NCBI GenBank assembly: GCA_028682895.1
Contig: JAJRAK010000016.1
Span: 1 to 49,742, forward strand
DNA: 49,742 nucleotides
DNA from: Methanomassiliicoccales archaeon
Lineage (GTDB): Archaea; Thermoplasmatota; Thermoplasmata; Methanomassiliicoccales; UBA472
Direction: 5' to 3'
Part shown: positions 1 to 9,869 of the stretch, piece after piece
Position numbering within the stretch: the first letter of the stretch is position 1
Layout of the letters: each line of letters opens with the position of its first letter
Made by a program: the position numbers and the translations under genes
Notes under the pieces: generated by a model
Databases searched by the model: none
What the model was told of the DNA's origin: nothing
Seen by the model: only the letters and a program-made list of their open reading frames with translations

Positions 1-15
1 AAAATTAGTTAAACA

Positions 16-30
16 GACCATTTTTTGGTC
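16..30. repeat. small inverted repeat upstream of kdpB
   Basis: GACCA and TGGTC (16-20 and 26-30) flank a five-T centre in an AT-rich stretch. It could be the terminator hairpin of a gene left of the window or an operator for the kdp operon; the sequence alone does not decide. Confidence 0.3.
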
Positions 31-83
31 ATAATACACATTTTATTATCAGTCGTTTTAGCATTGTTCATTTATTTGTAATC

Positions 84-133
84 CTAAAAAATTTTTAATC
101 ATCAATCGTTGATGCGTATAATGAACCGGGGAG
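84..133 (+). promoter_or_regulatory. probable kdp operon promoter and ribosome site
   Basis: An A/T tract (about 84-97) could serve as a TATA element and would put transcription start near 117. A GGGGAG ribosome site at 128-133 lies 7 nt before the TTG start of kdpB. A second TATA-like string (TATAAT, 116-121) is too close to the start to leave room for that ribosome site. The rest of 1-140 shows no gene. Confidence 0.4.
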
Positions 134-140
134 AACGATC

Positions 141-2300
141 TTGGACATTGCGAACGAATTTCAGTCCAATGCAAAGGATGGGGCAGATGTACGGGAAAAG
201 AAACGCAGCAGGACCATAAGCAAGGAAGAGCACAATGCCGTCCTTAAAAAGGCCATGCTCCAATCTATCATCAAGCTCGACCCTAGGAGCACCATCCGCA
301 ATCCGGTGATGTTCGTTGTGGAATTGGGAAGTGCCATCACTACCATCCTTTTCTTTCTCTCATTATCAGACGACGTCGGTTCATCCTCGTTCTTCATCGG
401 CATGATCACCATCTGGCTTTGGTTCACGGTCATCTTCGCCAATTATTCCGAGGCCCTGGCCGAGGGGCGCGGTAAGGCTCAGGCCGACGCACTGAAACGA
501 ATGCGAACGACCACCAGTGCGAAGAAGATGAACTCTGAATACAGGGTGGTCAAGGGAACGGAGCCATCTGAACGGGACTATCTCACATGCGCATCGTCCG
601 ACCTGAAGAAGGACGATCTGTTCTTCGTCAAAGCGGGTGATGCGATCCCCAGCGATGGTGAGATCGTGGAGGGTGCTGCGTCCATCGATGAGAGCGCGAT
701 CACCGGCGAGAGCGCCCCGGTAATCCGTGAATCTGGCGGAGATAGGAGCACCGTCACAGGCGGGACCAAGATACTTTCCGATTGGTTAGTTGTCAGGACA
801 TCGTCCGACCCGGGCGAAGGTTTCATCGATAAGATGATCTCCATGATCGAAGGGGCTAAAAGAAAGAAGACCCCCAACGAGATCGCCCTGAACACACTCC
901 TCATCGGCCTCACCGTGATATTCATAATCGTATGTGCGACGCTCATCCCCTTCTCCATCTATGCCGTCGATGTCACTGGTCAGGGGAGCTCCATCTCCCT
1001 TGTTGTGACCATCGCTCTCTTAGTATGCTTGGCACCAACGACGATCAGTGGCCTGCTCAGCGCGATCGGGATCGCTGGAATGGACCGTCTGCTCCGAAAG
1101 AACATAATCGCTTCTTCTGGTCAGGCAATAGAGGCGGCCGGCGATGTCGATGTCCTTCTGCTGGACAAGACCGGCACCATCACCTTCGGGAGCCGGAGGG
1201 CGGTGGACATAATCGCAGTGGGGGGGCAGGAGCTGGCGACGGTCGCCGGCCTGGCGCTGATGGGCTCCATATCCGATGAGACACCGGAAGGGAGGAGCAT
1301 CGTGGCGTTGGTCTCGGAAAAGTTCGGGATACGAACTGAGGACATAATCAAACCCGATGAACTGGACCAGATGCGTTTCGTCCCGTTCACGGCCCATTCT
1401 AGGATGAGCGGCGTCGACATCAACGGCAGCTCCGTACGGAAAGGGGCGAGCGATGCCATCGAAAGATACGTCAACTCTTCCGGGAACCAGTACCCATCCC
1501 AGGTCAAGGGGGAGGTGGACAAGATCGCCAGGTCGGGAGGGACACCATTGGTGATCGCGAAGGACGGCCACGCTGTCGGCGTCATCCATCTCAAGGACGT
1601 CGTGAAACCCGGAATGAAGGACCGTTTCGCCCAGCTCCGGCGCATGGGCATCAAGACGGTGATGGTCACTGGTGACAACAAACTGACCGCAGCAGCGATA
1701 GCTGCCGAGGCCGGGGTCGATGATTATCTGGCCGAGGCGACGCCCGAGAACAAGATACAATTGATAAAAAAGTACCAGGCCGAAGGGCGGATGGTCGCCA
1801 TGACCGGGGATGGCACCAACGATGCCCCGGCCTTGGCGCAGGCCGATGTGGCCATGGCGATGAACAGCGGCACCCAGCCTGCCAAGGAGGCCGCCAACAT
1901 GATAGACCTCGACAGCGACCCGACGAAGCTCATAGAGGTCGTGGAGACCGGTAAGCAGTTGCTGATGACCAGGGGCGCGCTGACCACCTTCAGCATAACC
2001 AATGACGTGGCGAAGTATTTCGCCATAATCCCAGCGGCATTCGCAGTGACATATCCGGCCCTGGGATCCCTGAACTTCATGGAGCTGCAGAACGCCGTTC
2101 TGTCTGCGGTGATATTCAACGCCATCATCATCATCCTGCTGATACCGCTGGCCCTTCGCGGCGTAAAGTATGCCCCGATGACCGCCGAGGAATCGTTGCG
2201 CAGGAACCTCATCATCTATGGTCTGGGGGGAATGATCGTACCGTTCATCGGCATCAAGTTCATCGATATCGTTCTCGGCCTCATCGGGGTGAGCACTTGA
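141..2300 (+). CDS. kdpB: potassium-transporting P-type ATPase, catalytic subunit KdpB
   Basis: KdpB is the ATP-hydrolysing subunit of the high-affinity K+ pump KdpFABC in the cytoplasmic membrane. The 719-residue product has all P-type ATPase hallmarks: TGES at about 188-191 (actuator domain), the phosphorylated Asp in DKTGT at about 342-346, and GDGTNDAP in the hinge of the P domain. Paired membrane helices lie at both ends. The KdpB-typical CLAPTTISG stretch precedes the phosphorylation site. The start is TTG at 141, preceded by GGGGAG; the ATG at 121 is out of frame and soon stops. The N-terminus has about 30 extra charged residues. It overlaps the next gene by 4 nt (TTGA), so translation is probably coupled. 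Confidence 0.97.
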   Translation: MDIANEFQSNAKDGADVREKKRSRTISKEEHNAVLKKAMLQSIIKLDPRSTIRNPVMFVVELGSAITTILFFLSLSDDVGSSSFFIGMITIWLWFTVIFANYSEALAEGRGKAQADALKRMRTTTSAKKMNSEYRVVKGTEPSERDYLTCASSDLKKDDLFFVKAGDAIPSDGEIVEGAASIDESAITGESAPVIRESGGDRSTVTGGTKILSDWLVVRTSSDPGEGFIDKMISMIEGAKRKKTPNEIALNTLLIGLTVIFIIVCATLIPFSIYAVDVTGQGSSISLVVTIALLVCLAPTTISGLLSAIGIAGMDRLLRKNIIASSGQAIEAAGDVDVLLLDKTGTITFGSRRAVDIIAVGGQELATVAGLALMGSISDETPEGRSIVALVSEKFGIRTEDIIKPDELDQMRFVPFTAHSRMSGVDINGSSVRKGASDAIERYVNSSGNQYPSQVKGEVDKIARSGGTPLVIAKDGHAVGVIHLKDVVKPGMKDRFAQLRRMGIKTVMVTGDNKLTAAAIAAEAGVDDYLAEATPENKIQLIKKYQAEGRMVAMTGDGTNDAPALAQADVAMAMNSGTQPAKEAANMIDLDSDPTKLIEVVETGKQLLMTRGALTTFSITNDVAKYFAIIPAAFAVTYPALGSLNFMELQNAVLSAVIFNAIIIILLIPLALRGVKYAPMTAEESLRRNLIIYGLGGMIVPFIGIKFIDIVLGLIGVST

Positions 2301-4717
2301 TCGAGCACGAAGGGCAAGCTCGCATGGAATTCTCGGAAAGAATAAGGTCAATTGGAAAGGCGCTGCTCAAACAAGCACGCCCCGCCCTAGTCCTCTTCCT
2401 AGTAATGACCCTGATCACCGGCATCGCATATCCATTGGCAGTGACCGGGATCGCCCAGCTCGCGTTCTCCCACGAGGCGAACGGCAGTCAGATCGAGGTC
2501 AACGGAACGGTGGTCGGTTCCGAACTGATAGGTCAATGGTTCAGCGACCCTGGTTTCTTCTGGGGAAGGCTTTCGGCCACCGGCTACAACGCCAGTTCAT
2601 CGGGCGGTACCAACTACGGCACGAACAGCACGGCCTTGGCAGCAATGGTCCAGGAACGGATAGATGCATTGCATGCCGCAGACCCGAACAACACAGGTCC
2701 GATCCCTTCCGACCTGGTGACCGCCTCGGCGAGCGGCCTCGATCCCGATATCAGTTATGCATCGGCGATCTATCAGCTGTCCCGGGTGGCCAGGGAGAGG
2801 AACATGAGCGAGCAGTTCGTGCTATCGCTCATAGATGACAGCACAACGACGGGCGTGACCGGCTCAATAACGGTCAATGTCCTCGAGCTCAATCTGGCCA
2901 TCGAGGCCGCTGAGGCAGGGAATGAAGGTACTGGTGATGACGCGGCCGATCTGTCGACGGCATCGTCCAACGAGATCATATTGGGGCTCACGGCCTCCGA
3001 TTTGTTGTACATAGTACTTTTCGTAGCAATACTGCTGCCCCTGGCCTGGTTGATCGGTACGCTCATTTCGGACACATATGATGAACGACCTAGATGGTTC
3101 ACCAGATGGATAGGCCGCATAGAGGGTCTGATCTATAGGCCGGCCAAGGTCGACAGGACCGGCATGGGCTGGAAGACGTACCTATTCAGTCTGCTGCTGT
3201 TCAATTTCATCGGGATCGCCGTCCTAATGATCATAATGATGTTCCAGGGGGTCCTCCCGCTGAACCCCGAAGGCCTGGATTCCTTGTCACCCGACCTGGC
3301 CTTCAACACCGCGGTCAGCTTCGTAACGAACACAAACTGGCAATCATATGCCGGCGAGACGACCATGAGCTATTTCACGCAGATGGTCGGCCTCACGGTG
3401 CAGAACTTCCTTTCCGCGGCCACCGGACTGACGGTGCTGATCGCGCTCATACGAGGGATCCGGAATAGGAGCACCAAGGACCTCGGCAACTTCTGGGTCG
3501 ATATGACCCGGGCGACCATGATACTGTTGCCCATAGCGTTCATTATTGCTCTGATCTTCGTGTCCCAGGGGTCCGTACAGACGCTCGACGGGTCGGTGGT
3601 CGTTCAGCTCATCGATCCATACTACGATACTGCCGGTAACCTGATCTCGACCCAGACCATCGCCGTCGGTCCTGTCGCTTCCCAGGAGGCGATCAAACTG
3701 CTCGGTACGAACGGTGGAGGGTTCTTCAATGTCAACTCCGCCCATCCGTTCGAGAACCCATCTCTGTTGACCAACCTGCTGGAGACCATCGTCGTCCTGT
3801 TGATACCGGTCGGACTGTGCTTCACGTTCGGAAAGATGGTGAAGGACAAACGCCAGGGCCGTGCCCTTCTGATAGTGATGGCCGTTCTCTTCGTCGCCTT
3901 CTCAGGTGCGATAATCTGGGCAGAAAGCTCGGGAAACGTCACCATCTCGGGCATGGCGGACGTATCGCAGCTTTCTACGACCTATCAGTACGGAGGTAAT
4001 CTGGAGGGCAAGGAGCTCAGGTTCGGTGTGGTACCATCGTGTCTGTTCACCATAGCGACTACCGCGACCTCGTGCGGTGCGGTCGATTCCATGCTGGACT
4101 CATACACGGCCATAGGGGGGATGTGCCCATTGCTGCTGATGCAGTTCGGTGAGGTGGTCTTCGGTGGCGTAGGTTCAGGCATGTATGGGATGCTTATATT
4201 TGTCCTGGTCGCGGTATTCATCGCGGGTCTCATGATCGGTCGCATGCCGGAATATCTGGGCAAGAAGATCGGACCATACGAGATGAAGCTGAGCACCATC
4301 ATCTTGATACTGCCTATCGCCACAGTGCTCATCGGCACAGCGATAGCGGTGATGATTCCTGAAGGAAGGACAGCCGTCTGGAACGGCGGTCCGCACGGTT
4401 TCACGGAGATACTGTACGCATTCACCTCGGCCGGCAACAACAATGGGAGCGCGTTCGCCGGACTGGCCGCCAACTCACAGTTCTACAACATCGCGCTGGC
4501 CATAGCAATGCTGATCGGTCGTTTCGGCATCATCGCCTTGACCCTTGCACTTGCAGGCAGCCTCAGTGAGAAGCAGATCGTCCCCGAAGGTTCTGGCACA
4601 CTACCAACCCATACGCCGACGTTCATGATATGGCTGATCGGAGTGATCATCCTGTTCGGTGCGTTGAGCTACTTCCTTACATTAGCACTAGGTCCGATCG
4701 CGGAGGCATTGATATGA
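2297..4717 (+). CDS. fused KdpC-KdpA potassium-transport subunit
   Basis: One uninterrupted 806-residue frame carries two normally separate Kdp subunits. Residues 1 to about 207 are KdpC: one membrane helix at about 30-55, then the extracytoplasmic domain with [11 protein letters not shown] and the Ala/Ser/Gly-rich LDPDIS region. A 20-residue acidic linker (about 208-228) leads into KdpA from about 229 to the end. KdpA keeps all four selectivity-filter loops: [33 protein letters not shown] and [10 protein letters not shown]. The TTG start at 2297 overlaps the kdpB stop and has GGTGA at 2288-2292; an ATG at 2324 is the alternative. KdpC normally exposes its C-terminus outside, and KdpA is reported to begin outside, so the join needs no extra helix. 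No KdpF is seen. The stop overlaps the kdpD start (ATGA). Confidence 0.93.
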   Translation: MIEHEGQARMEFSERIRSIGKALLKQARPALVLFLVMTLITGIAYPLAVTGIAQLAFSHEANGSQIEVNGTVVGSELIGQWFSDPGFFWGRLSATGYNASSSGGTNYGTNSTALAAMVQERIDALHAADPNNTGPIPSDLVTASASGLDPDISYASAIYQLSRVARERNMSEQFVLSLIDDSTTTGVTGSITVNVLELNLAIEAAEAGNEGTGDDAADLSTASSNEIILGLTASDLLYIVLFVAILLPLAWLIGTLISDTYDERPRWFTRWIGRIEGLIYRPAKVDRTGMGWKTYLFSLLLFNFIGIAVLMIIMMFQGVLPLNPEGLDSLSPDLAFNTAVSFVTNTNWQSYAGETTMSYFTQMVGLTVQNFLSAATGLTVLIALIRGIRNRSTKDLGNFWVDMTRATMILLPIAFIIALIFVSQGSVQTLDGSVVVQLIDPYYDTAGNLISTQTIAVGPVASQEAIKLLGTNGGGFFNVNSAHPFENPSLLTNLLETIVVLLIPVGLCFTFGKMVKDKRQGRALLIVMAVLFVAFSGAIIWAESSGNVTISGMADVSQLSTTYQYGGNLEGKELRFGVVPSCLFTIATTATSCGAVDSMLDSYTAIGGMCPLLLMQFGEVVFGGVGSGMYGMLIFVLVAVFIAGLMIGRMPEYLGKKIGPYEMKLSTIILILPIATVLIGTAIAVMIPEGRTAVWNGGPHGFTEILYAFTSAGNNNGSAFAGLAANSQFYNIALAIAMLIGRFGIIALTLALAGSLSEKQIVPEGSGTLPTHTPTFMIWLIGVIILFGALSYFLTLALGPIAEALI

Positions 4718-6708
4718 CGGTCGACGAGGTCCGCAAAGATGGGAGGCCCGAACCGAGCTTCTTCTTGGACATGGCCAACAATGAGGAGAGAAAGAAGAAC
4801 CGAGGAAAACTGACGATATTCCTTGGGTATTCGGCCGGGGTCGGCAAGACCTATGCCATGTTGGAAGATGCACATCAAAGACAGAAGAACGGCGTCGATG
4901 TGGTCATCGCCTGCGTCGTGACCCACGGCCGTAAAGAGACGGAAGAACTGGTGAAGGGGTTGGGGTCGGTCCCTCTTAAGGATGTCGAGCATCACGGGAT
5001 CCACCTCATGGAGATGGATGTCGATGCTGTCATCGCCAGGAACCCCGATCTAGCGCTGGTCGACGAGTTCGCGCACACTAACATCGGTGGGTCCAGGCAC
5101 CTCAAGCGCTATCAGGACGTAAGGGAGCTGTTGGAGGCGGGCATCGATGTCTACACCACGCTCAACATTCAGCATCTTGAGAGCATGAACAATGTGGTCG
5201 CTCAGATCACAAACGTCAAGGTCCAGGAGACAATTCCGGACACGGTCATCGAGGAAGCGAACGAGATCAAGGTCGTCGATCTGCCTCCGAAGGACCTCCT
5301 TCAGAGGTTCAAGGAAGGCAAGGTGTACGTTCCAGAGCAGGCCATTAGGGCGATGGACAACTTCTTCAACGAGGGCAATCTGATCGCATTGCGGGAGATG
5401 GCCCTGCGCGCTGCCGCGGAACATGTTGATGGTCAGATGCTCGAATATATGCGTGCACGTTCCATCCAAGGCCCCTGGCCAGTCAACGAAAGGTTGCTCG
5501 TCTGCATCGGGAACTCCAAGGAACTTAACGAACGTCTCATACGCACCGGAAAGAGACTGGCGGACGAGATCAAGGCCGAATGGCATGTCATATACATCGA
5601 GACACCAGCAAGCAAAAGGTTGACCAAGCAATCGAGGCTGCAGGCCATCGAGGGGATCGATCTCGCATCATCGTTAGGTGCCGAGACCACCACCACCTTC
5701 GGGATAACCATCGCCGAAGAGATCATCCGGTATGCGAAAAAGAACAACATCACGAGGATAATCGTCGGCAGGACCAAGCGTCCGATATGGCACGACTACG
5801 TCTTCGGATCTGTGATCAACCAGCTGGTCAGTTTTGGCAGCGAGTTCGACATAATGATAATCAACGGTCCCCGAACGAAGAACGATAATAAAAGGGAGGA
5901 GGGGGAGAAAAAGAACGATATTCTCCATTGGAAGCACGGTGCATACTGTACATGGATAGTCCTGCTCTTCACTATATTGGACGTCCTGTTACGTTCCGTC
6001 CTCGAGGAGACCAACCTGATAATGGTCTACCTGATAGGTGTGGTCATCACGGCGATACTTTGGGGTATAATATCGGCCGTCTTTACCGCCATAGTCAGCA
6101 CCATCATGTTCAATTTTTTCTTCGTGGAACCGCATTATTCATTCGAGGTGAACAACACTCAATACGTCATATCGATGCTGGCATTTCTCTTCGTAGGGGT
6201 CGTGATAAGCCTGTTGGTGGTCAAGGCAAGGGACAACGCCCAGGCGGCGCAAAGAAGGGATGAGTACACATCGATTCAATACTCGCTCAGTCTGGACCTT
6301 GTCAAGGCCACCAGCATCGAAACTGTAGTTGAAGCGATGGAATACCACATCGAGAGGGCGTGTCGGAGCAAATCAGTGTACTTATTACCATTTGACGGTG
6401 ACATGAAGGTCATCCATTCCAGTGATGGCATCATCATGGACAGCAAGGAGCTGGGGGCGGCGAGATGGGCGTTCACCAGCGGCATATCCACCGGTAAGGA
6501 CACGGACACGCTTTCGACGGCCAAGCTGAAGTATCACCCAGTCCAGACACCGAACGGCACTCTCGGTGTGATAGGAATATTGATGGAAGACGTCGACAGC
6601 GTCTTAAAGATCGAGCAGGAGCGAATAATCCAGTCATTCATGAACCAGGCCGGCCTTGCCATAGAACGCATCGAGCTATCGAAACGCCTGTCAAGCACCA
6701 CAAAATGA
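4714..6708 (+). CDS. kdpD: KdpD-type K+ sensor lacking the histidine kinase domain
   Basis: The 664-residue product matches the sensing part of KdpD. The N-terminal KdpD domain has a Walker A motif GYSAGVGKT (38-46) and a Walker B-like ALVDEFAHTN (about 114-123). A universal-stress-protein-like domain follows (about 265-390), then four membrane helices (about 405-505) and a GAF-like domain (about 540-655). The protein ends there, at AIERIELSKRLSS. There is no HisKA phospho-acceptor helix and no ATP-binding kinase domain, whereas family members are usually near 900 residues. No kdpE regulator is beside it. The start is the ATG overlapping the kdpCA stop. It may act by binding c-di-AMP or a partner through its N-terminal domains, as known for some KdpD proteins; that is inference. 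Confidence 0.9.
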   Translation: MTVDEVRKDGRPEPSFFLDMANNEERKKNRGKLTIFLGYSAGVGKTYAMLEDAHQRQKNGVDVVIACVVTHGRKETEELVKGLGSVPLKDVEHHGIHLMEMDVDAVIARNPDLALVDEFAHTNIGGSRHLKRYQDVRELLEAGIDVYTTLNIQHLESMNNVVAQITNVKVQETIPDTVIEEANEIKVVDLPPKDLLQRFKEGKVYVPEQAIRAMDNFFNEGNLIALREMALRAAAEHVDGQMLEYMRARSIQGPWPVNERLLVCIGNSKELNERLIRTGKRLADEIKAEWHVIYIETPASKRLTKQSRLQAIEGIDLASSLGAETTTTFGITIAEEIIRYAKKNNITRIIVGRTKRPIWHDYVFGSVINQLVSFGSEFDIMIINGPRTKNDNKREEGEKKNDILHWKHGAYCTWIVLLFTILDVLLRSVLEETNLIMVYLIGVVITAILWGIISAVFTAIVSTIMFNFFFVEPHYSFEVNNTQYVISMLAFLFVGVVISLLVVKARDNAQAAQRRDEYTSIQYSLSLDLVKATSIETVVEAMEYHIERACRSKSVYLLPFDGDMKVIHSSDGIIMDSKELGAARWAFTSGISTGKDTDTLSTAKLKYHPVQTPNGTLGVIGILMEDVDSVLKIEQERIIQSFMNQAGLAIERIELSKRLSSTTK

Positions 6709-6990
6709 GGATCGTTCACTGGGCTCCATATCAAGAACGCGGGGAGGGATGAGTGAAACGGACAAGGGGCATTTGAGCGACCGTCATACATAAGGTACGA
6801 TCGCCTAGGATGTGGGTTCTTTTATCCTGACAACGCTAAAAAAATAGATATGACATCTCGTTCGTTCCGAGCTCGAATGTACGATCGGATGAAAAACTGA
6901 CGAACTAACTAGAGATCACCTAGTTCACTTTCTCGATATAGGCCAGTACCCATTTTTCCGTTGATAATCCACTATAAACAATATTGAAAC
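6709..6990. other. intergenic region kdpD-tbp
   Basis: No convincing gene. A hairpin-like repeat AACTAG (6907-6912) and CTAGTT (6920-6925) flanks a 7-nt loop, and an overlapping alternative GAACTA/TAGTTC pair is possible. AGGAT/ATCCT flank a T-rich stretch near 6807-6830 and may mark the kdp transcript end. Confidence 0.4.
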
Positions 6991-6999
6991 CTATATAAG
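6991..6999 (+). promoter_or_regulatory. TATA box of tbp
   Basis: CTATATAAG lies in an AT-rich stretch with a purine-rich BRE-like GAAAC just upstream. A start about 27 nt downstream gives a leader of about 13 nt holding GGTGA (7025-7029). Confidence 0.65.
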
Positions 7000-7034
7000 T
7001 GGGTATTTAAATTAGGTCAGGAAAGGTGACCCAT

Positions 7035-7583
7035 TTGGCCAAGATCAAAATCGAGAACGTCGTGGCTTCAACAACCCTCGGGGAAGAACTCGACCTGCAG
7101 TCGATCGCCCTTTCCCTGGACGGCGCGGAATACGAGCCGGAGCAGTTCCCGGGACTTATCTACCGATTGAAGGACCCCAAGACAGCTACGTTGCTCTTCC
7201 GAAGCGGGAAGGTCGTATGCACAGGCGGCAGGTCATTGCCCCACGTCGAAGAGGCCATAAACAAGGTCGCCAAACAGATCGAGAAGGCAGGCATCAAGGT
7301 CAAGGTCAAACCGAAGATCGATGTGCAGAACATCGTCGCCTCGTCCGATCTGGGTCAGGAGATCAACCTTAACGCCATCGCCATCTCACTGGGGTTGGAA
7401 AGGGTGGAGTATGAGCCGGAGCAGTTCCCCGGGCTCGTATACAGGCTCGACTCGCCGAAGGTCGTGGTCCTCCTGTTCGGCTCCGGAAAGCTGGTCTGCA
7501 CCGGTGCCAAGGTCGAGGAGGATGCCGCGAAGGCAGTGGACAAGATCACTGAGGAACTGAAGGCCGCAGGCCTGTTGAAGTAA
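7035..7583 (+). CDS. tbp: TATA-box-binding protein
   Basis: TBP is the general archaeal transcription factor that bends the TATA box and recruits TFB and RNA polymerase. The 182-residue protein consists of two direct repeats of about 88 residues, each with the pattern VAS-x-LG, YEPEQFPGL-x-YRL and SGK-x-VCTG. This is the TBP saddle fold. The TTG at 7035 is preferred because GGTGA sits 5 nt upstream and the protein then begins MAKIKIENVV, as in the family. A GTG at 7026 would overlap the ribosome site. It is monocistronic with its own TATA promoter. Sequence and length are typical. Confidence 0.97.
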   Translation: MAKIKIENVVASTTLGEELDLQSIALSLDGAEYEPEQFPGLIYRLKDPKTATLLFRSGKVVCTGGRSLPHVEEAINKVAKQIEKAGIKVKVKPKIDVQNIVASSDLGQEINLNAIAISLGLERVEYEPEQFPGLVYRLDSPKVVVLLFGSGKLVCTGAKVEEDAAKAVDKITEELKAAGLLK

Positions 7584-7613
7584 GCCTAGTCCACATAGTA
7601 CTTGTCATCTTTG

Positions 7614-7642
7614 GGCGTCTCCGGCCTGCAGGTCGGAGCGCC
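7614..7642 (+). terminator. strong hairpin downstream of tbp
   Basis: GGCG+CTCCGGCC (7614-7617, 7619-7626) pairs with GGTCGGAG+CGCC (7631-7642) around a TGCA loop: 12 pairs with one bulged T and one G-U. A modestly T-rich stretch follows. It is probably the end or 3' stability element of the tbp mRNA. Confidence 0.5.
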
Positions 7643-7700
7643 GAGCCTTTCATCTCTCGTTGTTTTAGTCTCCCATCTTAGGTTTTTGATCTACCCTATG

Positions 7701-7721
7701 CGTACACCATCGTGTACGATG
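7701..7721. repeat. two overlapping inverted repeats
   Basis: CGTACAC (7701-7707) pairs with GTGTACG (7712-7718), and CATCGT (7708-7713) pairs with ACGATG (7716-7721). The two repeats share bases, so only one hairpin can form at a time. The remaining sequence between tbp and the exporter gene shows no gene. Confidence 0.4.
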
Positions 7722-7859
7722 CCGATATATTGAAAGGGCATGGGGCCGGAGCAGAGCAAGGGGCCGTCATCCCAGATCGCCGTGGACGGCCTCGGACCGC
7801 GATCCGATGACCGACGGGCCCGTGTCCGCTCCTACAGCCTGCCCTCGAGGATTACCCTC

Positions 7860-9299
7860 TCATGCTTCCTCATGAGCGGCAGGGACGGCCGTATCAGCGC
7901 CCAGGTCCGCCTTGTTCACCAGGACGGCCACGATCGCTATCAGGGAGAGCAGGGCGGCCATTCCCCAGCAATAGGCATATCCAGTACCGGCGTCCGCGTA
8001 TCCCTCTATTATAAGGCTGGCGATGACCGGACCTGCGGACATTCCTATTGTCATGATCATCGAGTTGACCGCCGTTGCCGATCCGAAGTTCTCCTTAGAG
8101 CACGCGCACGAGATCATGCTCGTTTGGCCGACCATCGCCATGCCAATGCCCGCGCCGAACGCCGCCATGCTCACCAGGATACCTATTTCGGACCCGCGTA
8201 GCAGCGAGAGGGAGACCAATGCGATGGCCGCGACAACGAAACCGGCGATCAATATCTTGCCGTGCCCGATCCTCTGGCCCCACTTGCCACCGACCGGTGA
8301 GAAGATCAATTGCATGACAGCGTTCGGGAGGAGGAAGAGCCCGATGATGACCTGGTTCGCTATGCCGAAGCCACCGGCCTCGGACGGCATCTCCAGGTAA
8401 TATGGCAAGGTCTGATAGACCATGAACATGACCATCCCGATGAAGAACATGCTGATGTACGCCACCAAGATGTTCCTGTTCTTGAGCAGGTCCAGCCGGA
8501 CGATGGGCTCATTGTAACCACGTTCCCTTATCGCAAAGGCGATGAAGAAGGCGATCGCACAGACGAAGAGGCCGATGGTGATGTTGGAGCCCCAGCCCCA
8601 CATCGATCCTCTGGATATGGCGAGCAATAATGTCAGGAGCCCGATCCCCAGTAATCCTGCGCCGGCCAGGTCCATCTTCGTGGGGTGCTTGACCTGCGCG
8701 TCAGGAACGGAACGGTACACGATGCCGACCACCAAAGCGACGACCGGAAGAACGACCCAGAACGCGTCGCTCCAACCCACGATCGAGATCAACAGGCCTC
8801 CGATGACCAATCCCAGGGCCGCACCGACGCCGATCATGGCGCTGATCAGCCCAATGCCCACCGGTACCAGGCGCACTGGAAGGACGTCCTTGGCCATTCC
8901 CATCAGGAGCGGTATGGCGCCCATCCCAACGCCTTGAACCGTACGGAACAAGATAAGGGACAGAAGGTCCCATGATATGGCGGCCCCCACGAGGCCGACC
9001 ATATAGACGATCATGATGGCGAGGAGGACGCGTTTCCGTCCCCACATCTCGCCCATCTTACCGATGATGGGTATGGACACCGCACCGGCAAGGGTATACG
9101 CCGTGAGGACCCATGCCAGGTCCGAGGACTGTACGGAGAGTTCCTCGGCGATGTTAGGCAGTCCAGGCACAAGCATGGTCTCGACGAATATTGTCAGGAG
9201 GCCAAGGACGGCCATTATTATGATGAGGAACAGCCCGTGCTTCTCATCGCTGATCGGATCATGGATCTTTTTATGGTCAACGTTCTGCAAACTTTCCAT
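7860..9299 (-). CDS. MFS drug/solute exporter, 14-helix DHA2 type
   Basis: A 479-residue integral membrane protein of the major facilitator superfamily, most like proton-driven multidrug exporters of the EmrB/QacA (DHA2) group. About 14 hydrophobic helices can be traced. The N-terminal part has ETMLVPGLPNIAEEL and the loop G-x-MGEMWGRKRVLL, the classic MFS signature between helices 2 and 3. The helix-5 motif GVGAALGLVIGGLL is also present. The substrate cannot be read from sequence. The start ATG has a TATA-like string about 45 nt upstream on the minus strand. It lies downstream of nifI2 in the same direction but is separated by a terminator, so it probably has its own transcript. Confidence 0.88.
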   Translation of the reverse strand: MESLQNVDHKKIHDPISDEKHGLFLIIIMAVLGLLTIFVETMLVPGLPNIAEELSVQSSDLAWVLTAYTLAGAVSIPIIGKMGEMWGRKRVLLAIMIVYMVGLVGAAISWDLLSLILFRTVQGVGMGAIPLLMGMAKDVLPVRLVPVGIGLISAMIGVGAALGLVIGGLLISIVGWSDAFWVVLPVVALVVGIVYRSVPDAQVKHPTKMDLAGAGLLGIGLLTLLLAISRGSMWGWGSNITIGLFVCAIAFFIAFAIRERGYNEPIVRLDLLKNRNILVAYISMFFIGMVMFMVYQTLPYYLEMPSEAGGFGIANQVIIGLFLLPNAVMQLIFSPVGGKWGQRIGHGKILIAGFVVAAIALVSLSLLRGSEIGILVSMAAFGAGIGMAMVGQTSMISCACSKENFGSATAVNSMIMTIGMSAGPVIASLIIEGYADAGTGYAYCWGMAALLSLIAIVAVLVNKADLGADTAVPAAHEEA

Positions 9300-9452
9300 T
9301 CGGTCTACCCCGTAATGGAACGAGGGAAAATCGGGGGACCCTATATCAAACTACCTGTCTCGGTGATAAACCATCACATCACTTACCACGAGGCCACGGA
9401 GGAACTGGCAGCGAACAACTGATGTCATTTGCTCTTTCAGTGCTATTGGAAC

Positions 9453-9486
9453 AAAAAAGGCTGGCAGGGAGAGACCGGAACCAGCC
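9453..9486 (-). terminator. hairpin terminator after nifI2
   Basis: CCAGCC (9481-9486) and GGCTGG (9459-9464) form a 6-bp stem with a 16-nt loop. On the minus strand six T follow directly (9458-9453). This separates the nifI transcript from the exporter gene. Confidence 0.6.
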
Positions 9487-9503
9487 CGGACGACCTTACG
9501 TCA

Positions 9504-9860
9504 TCAGGATATGGCCGCCACCCCCGTCTCGCCGGTCCTTATCCTGATGCATTCATCCACCAGGCACACTATTATCTTACCATCGCCAGCCTCACCAGTG
9601 CGGTTGACGCTCATGATCTTTCGTATCACCTGATCAGCTTCAGTGTCTTTCACGACGACCGTGAGCAATACCTTCTGCACGAACACACGCGACTGGTATA
9701 TCCGCATGCCTCCTGCGGCCTTGTGCGCTCCCTCCTGTCCTTTCTGTTTCCCCCGACCTTCAGCGCTCATGATCGTGAGCCCCAAGACACCCATCTTGGT
9801 CAATGCCGCCTTGGTCTCCGGTAATTTATCCGGACGGATTATCGCCATGACCTCCTTCAT
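9504..9860 (-). CDS. nifI2: P-II family regulator, NifI2-like
   Basis: A 118-residue P-II signal-transduction protein of the methanogen NifI2 type. It begins MKEVMAIIRPDK, has GRGKQKGQEG at the base of the T-loop, and the second P-II signature NRTGEAGDGKIIV followed by IRIRTGETG. NifI1 and NifI2 form a hetero-complex that inhibits nitrogenase in response to 2-oxoglutarate and ATP in Methanococcus. Starts at 9860 or 9863 (ATG) are served by GGTGA that overlaps the nifI1 stop; a GTG at 9869 is also in frame. The frame is the same as nifI1 with only a TAG between. No nifH, nifD, glnA or amt gene is near, so its target is unknown. Confidence 0.88.
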   Translation of the reverse strand: MKEVMAIIRPDKLPETKAALTKMGVLGLTIMSAEGRGKQKGQEGAHKAAGGMRIYQSRVFVQKVLLTVVVKDTEADQVIRKIMSVNRTGEAGDGKIIVCLVDECIRIRTGETGVAAIS

Positions 9861-9869
9861 CATCGTCAC

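Noticed and set aside
1020-2351. 443-residue open frame on the minus strand
   Set aside because: It lies opposite kdpB, which has every P-type ATPase motif; GC-rich codon use leaves long antisense frames open. It is rich in His, Arg and Asp and has no domain pattern.
6751-6792. 14-codon frame after kdpD with a GGGAGGG string
   Set aside because: The ribosome-like string touches the ATG, so spacing is wrong, and the peptide is too short to judge.
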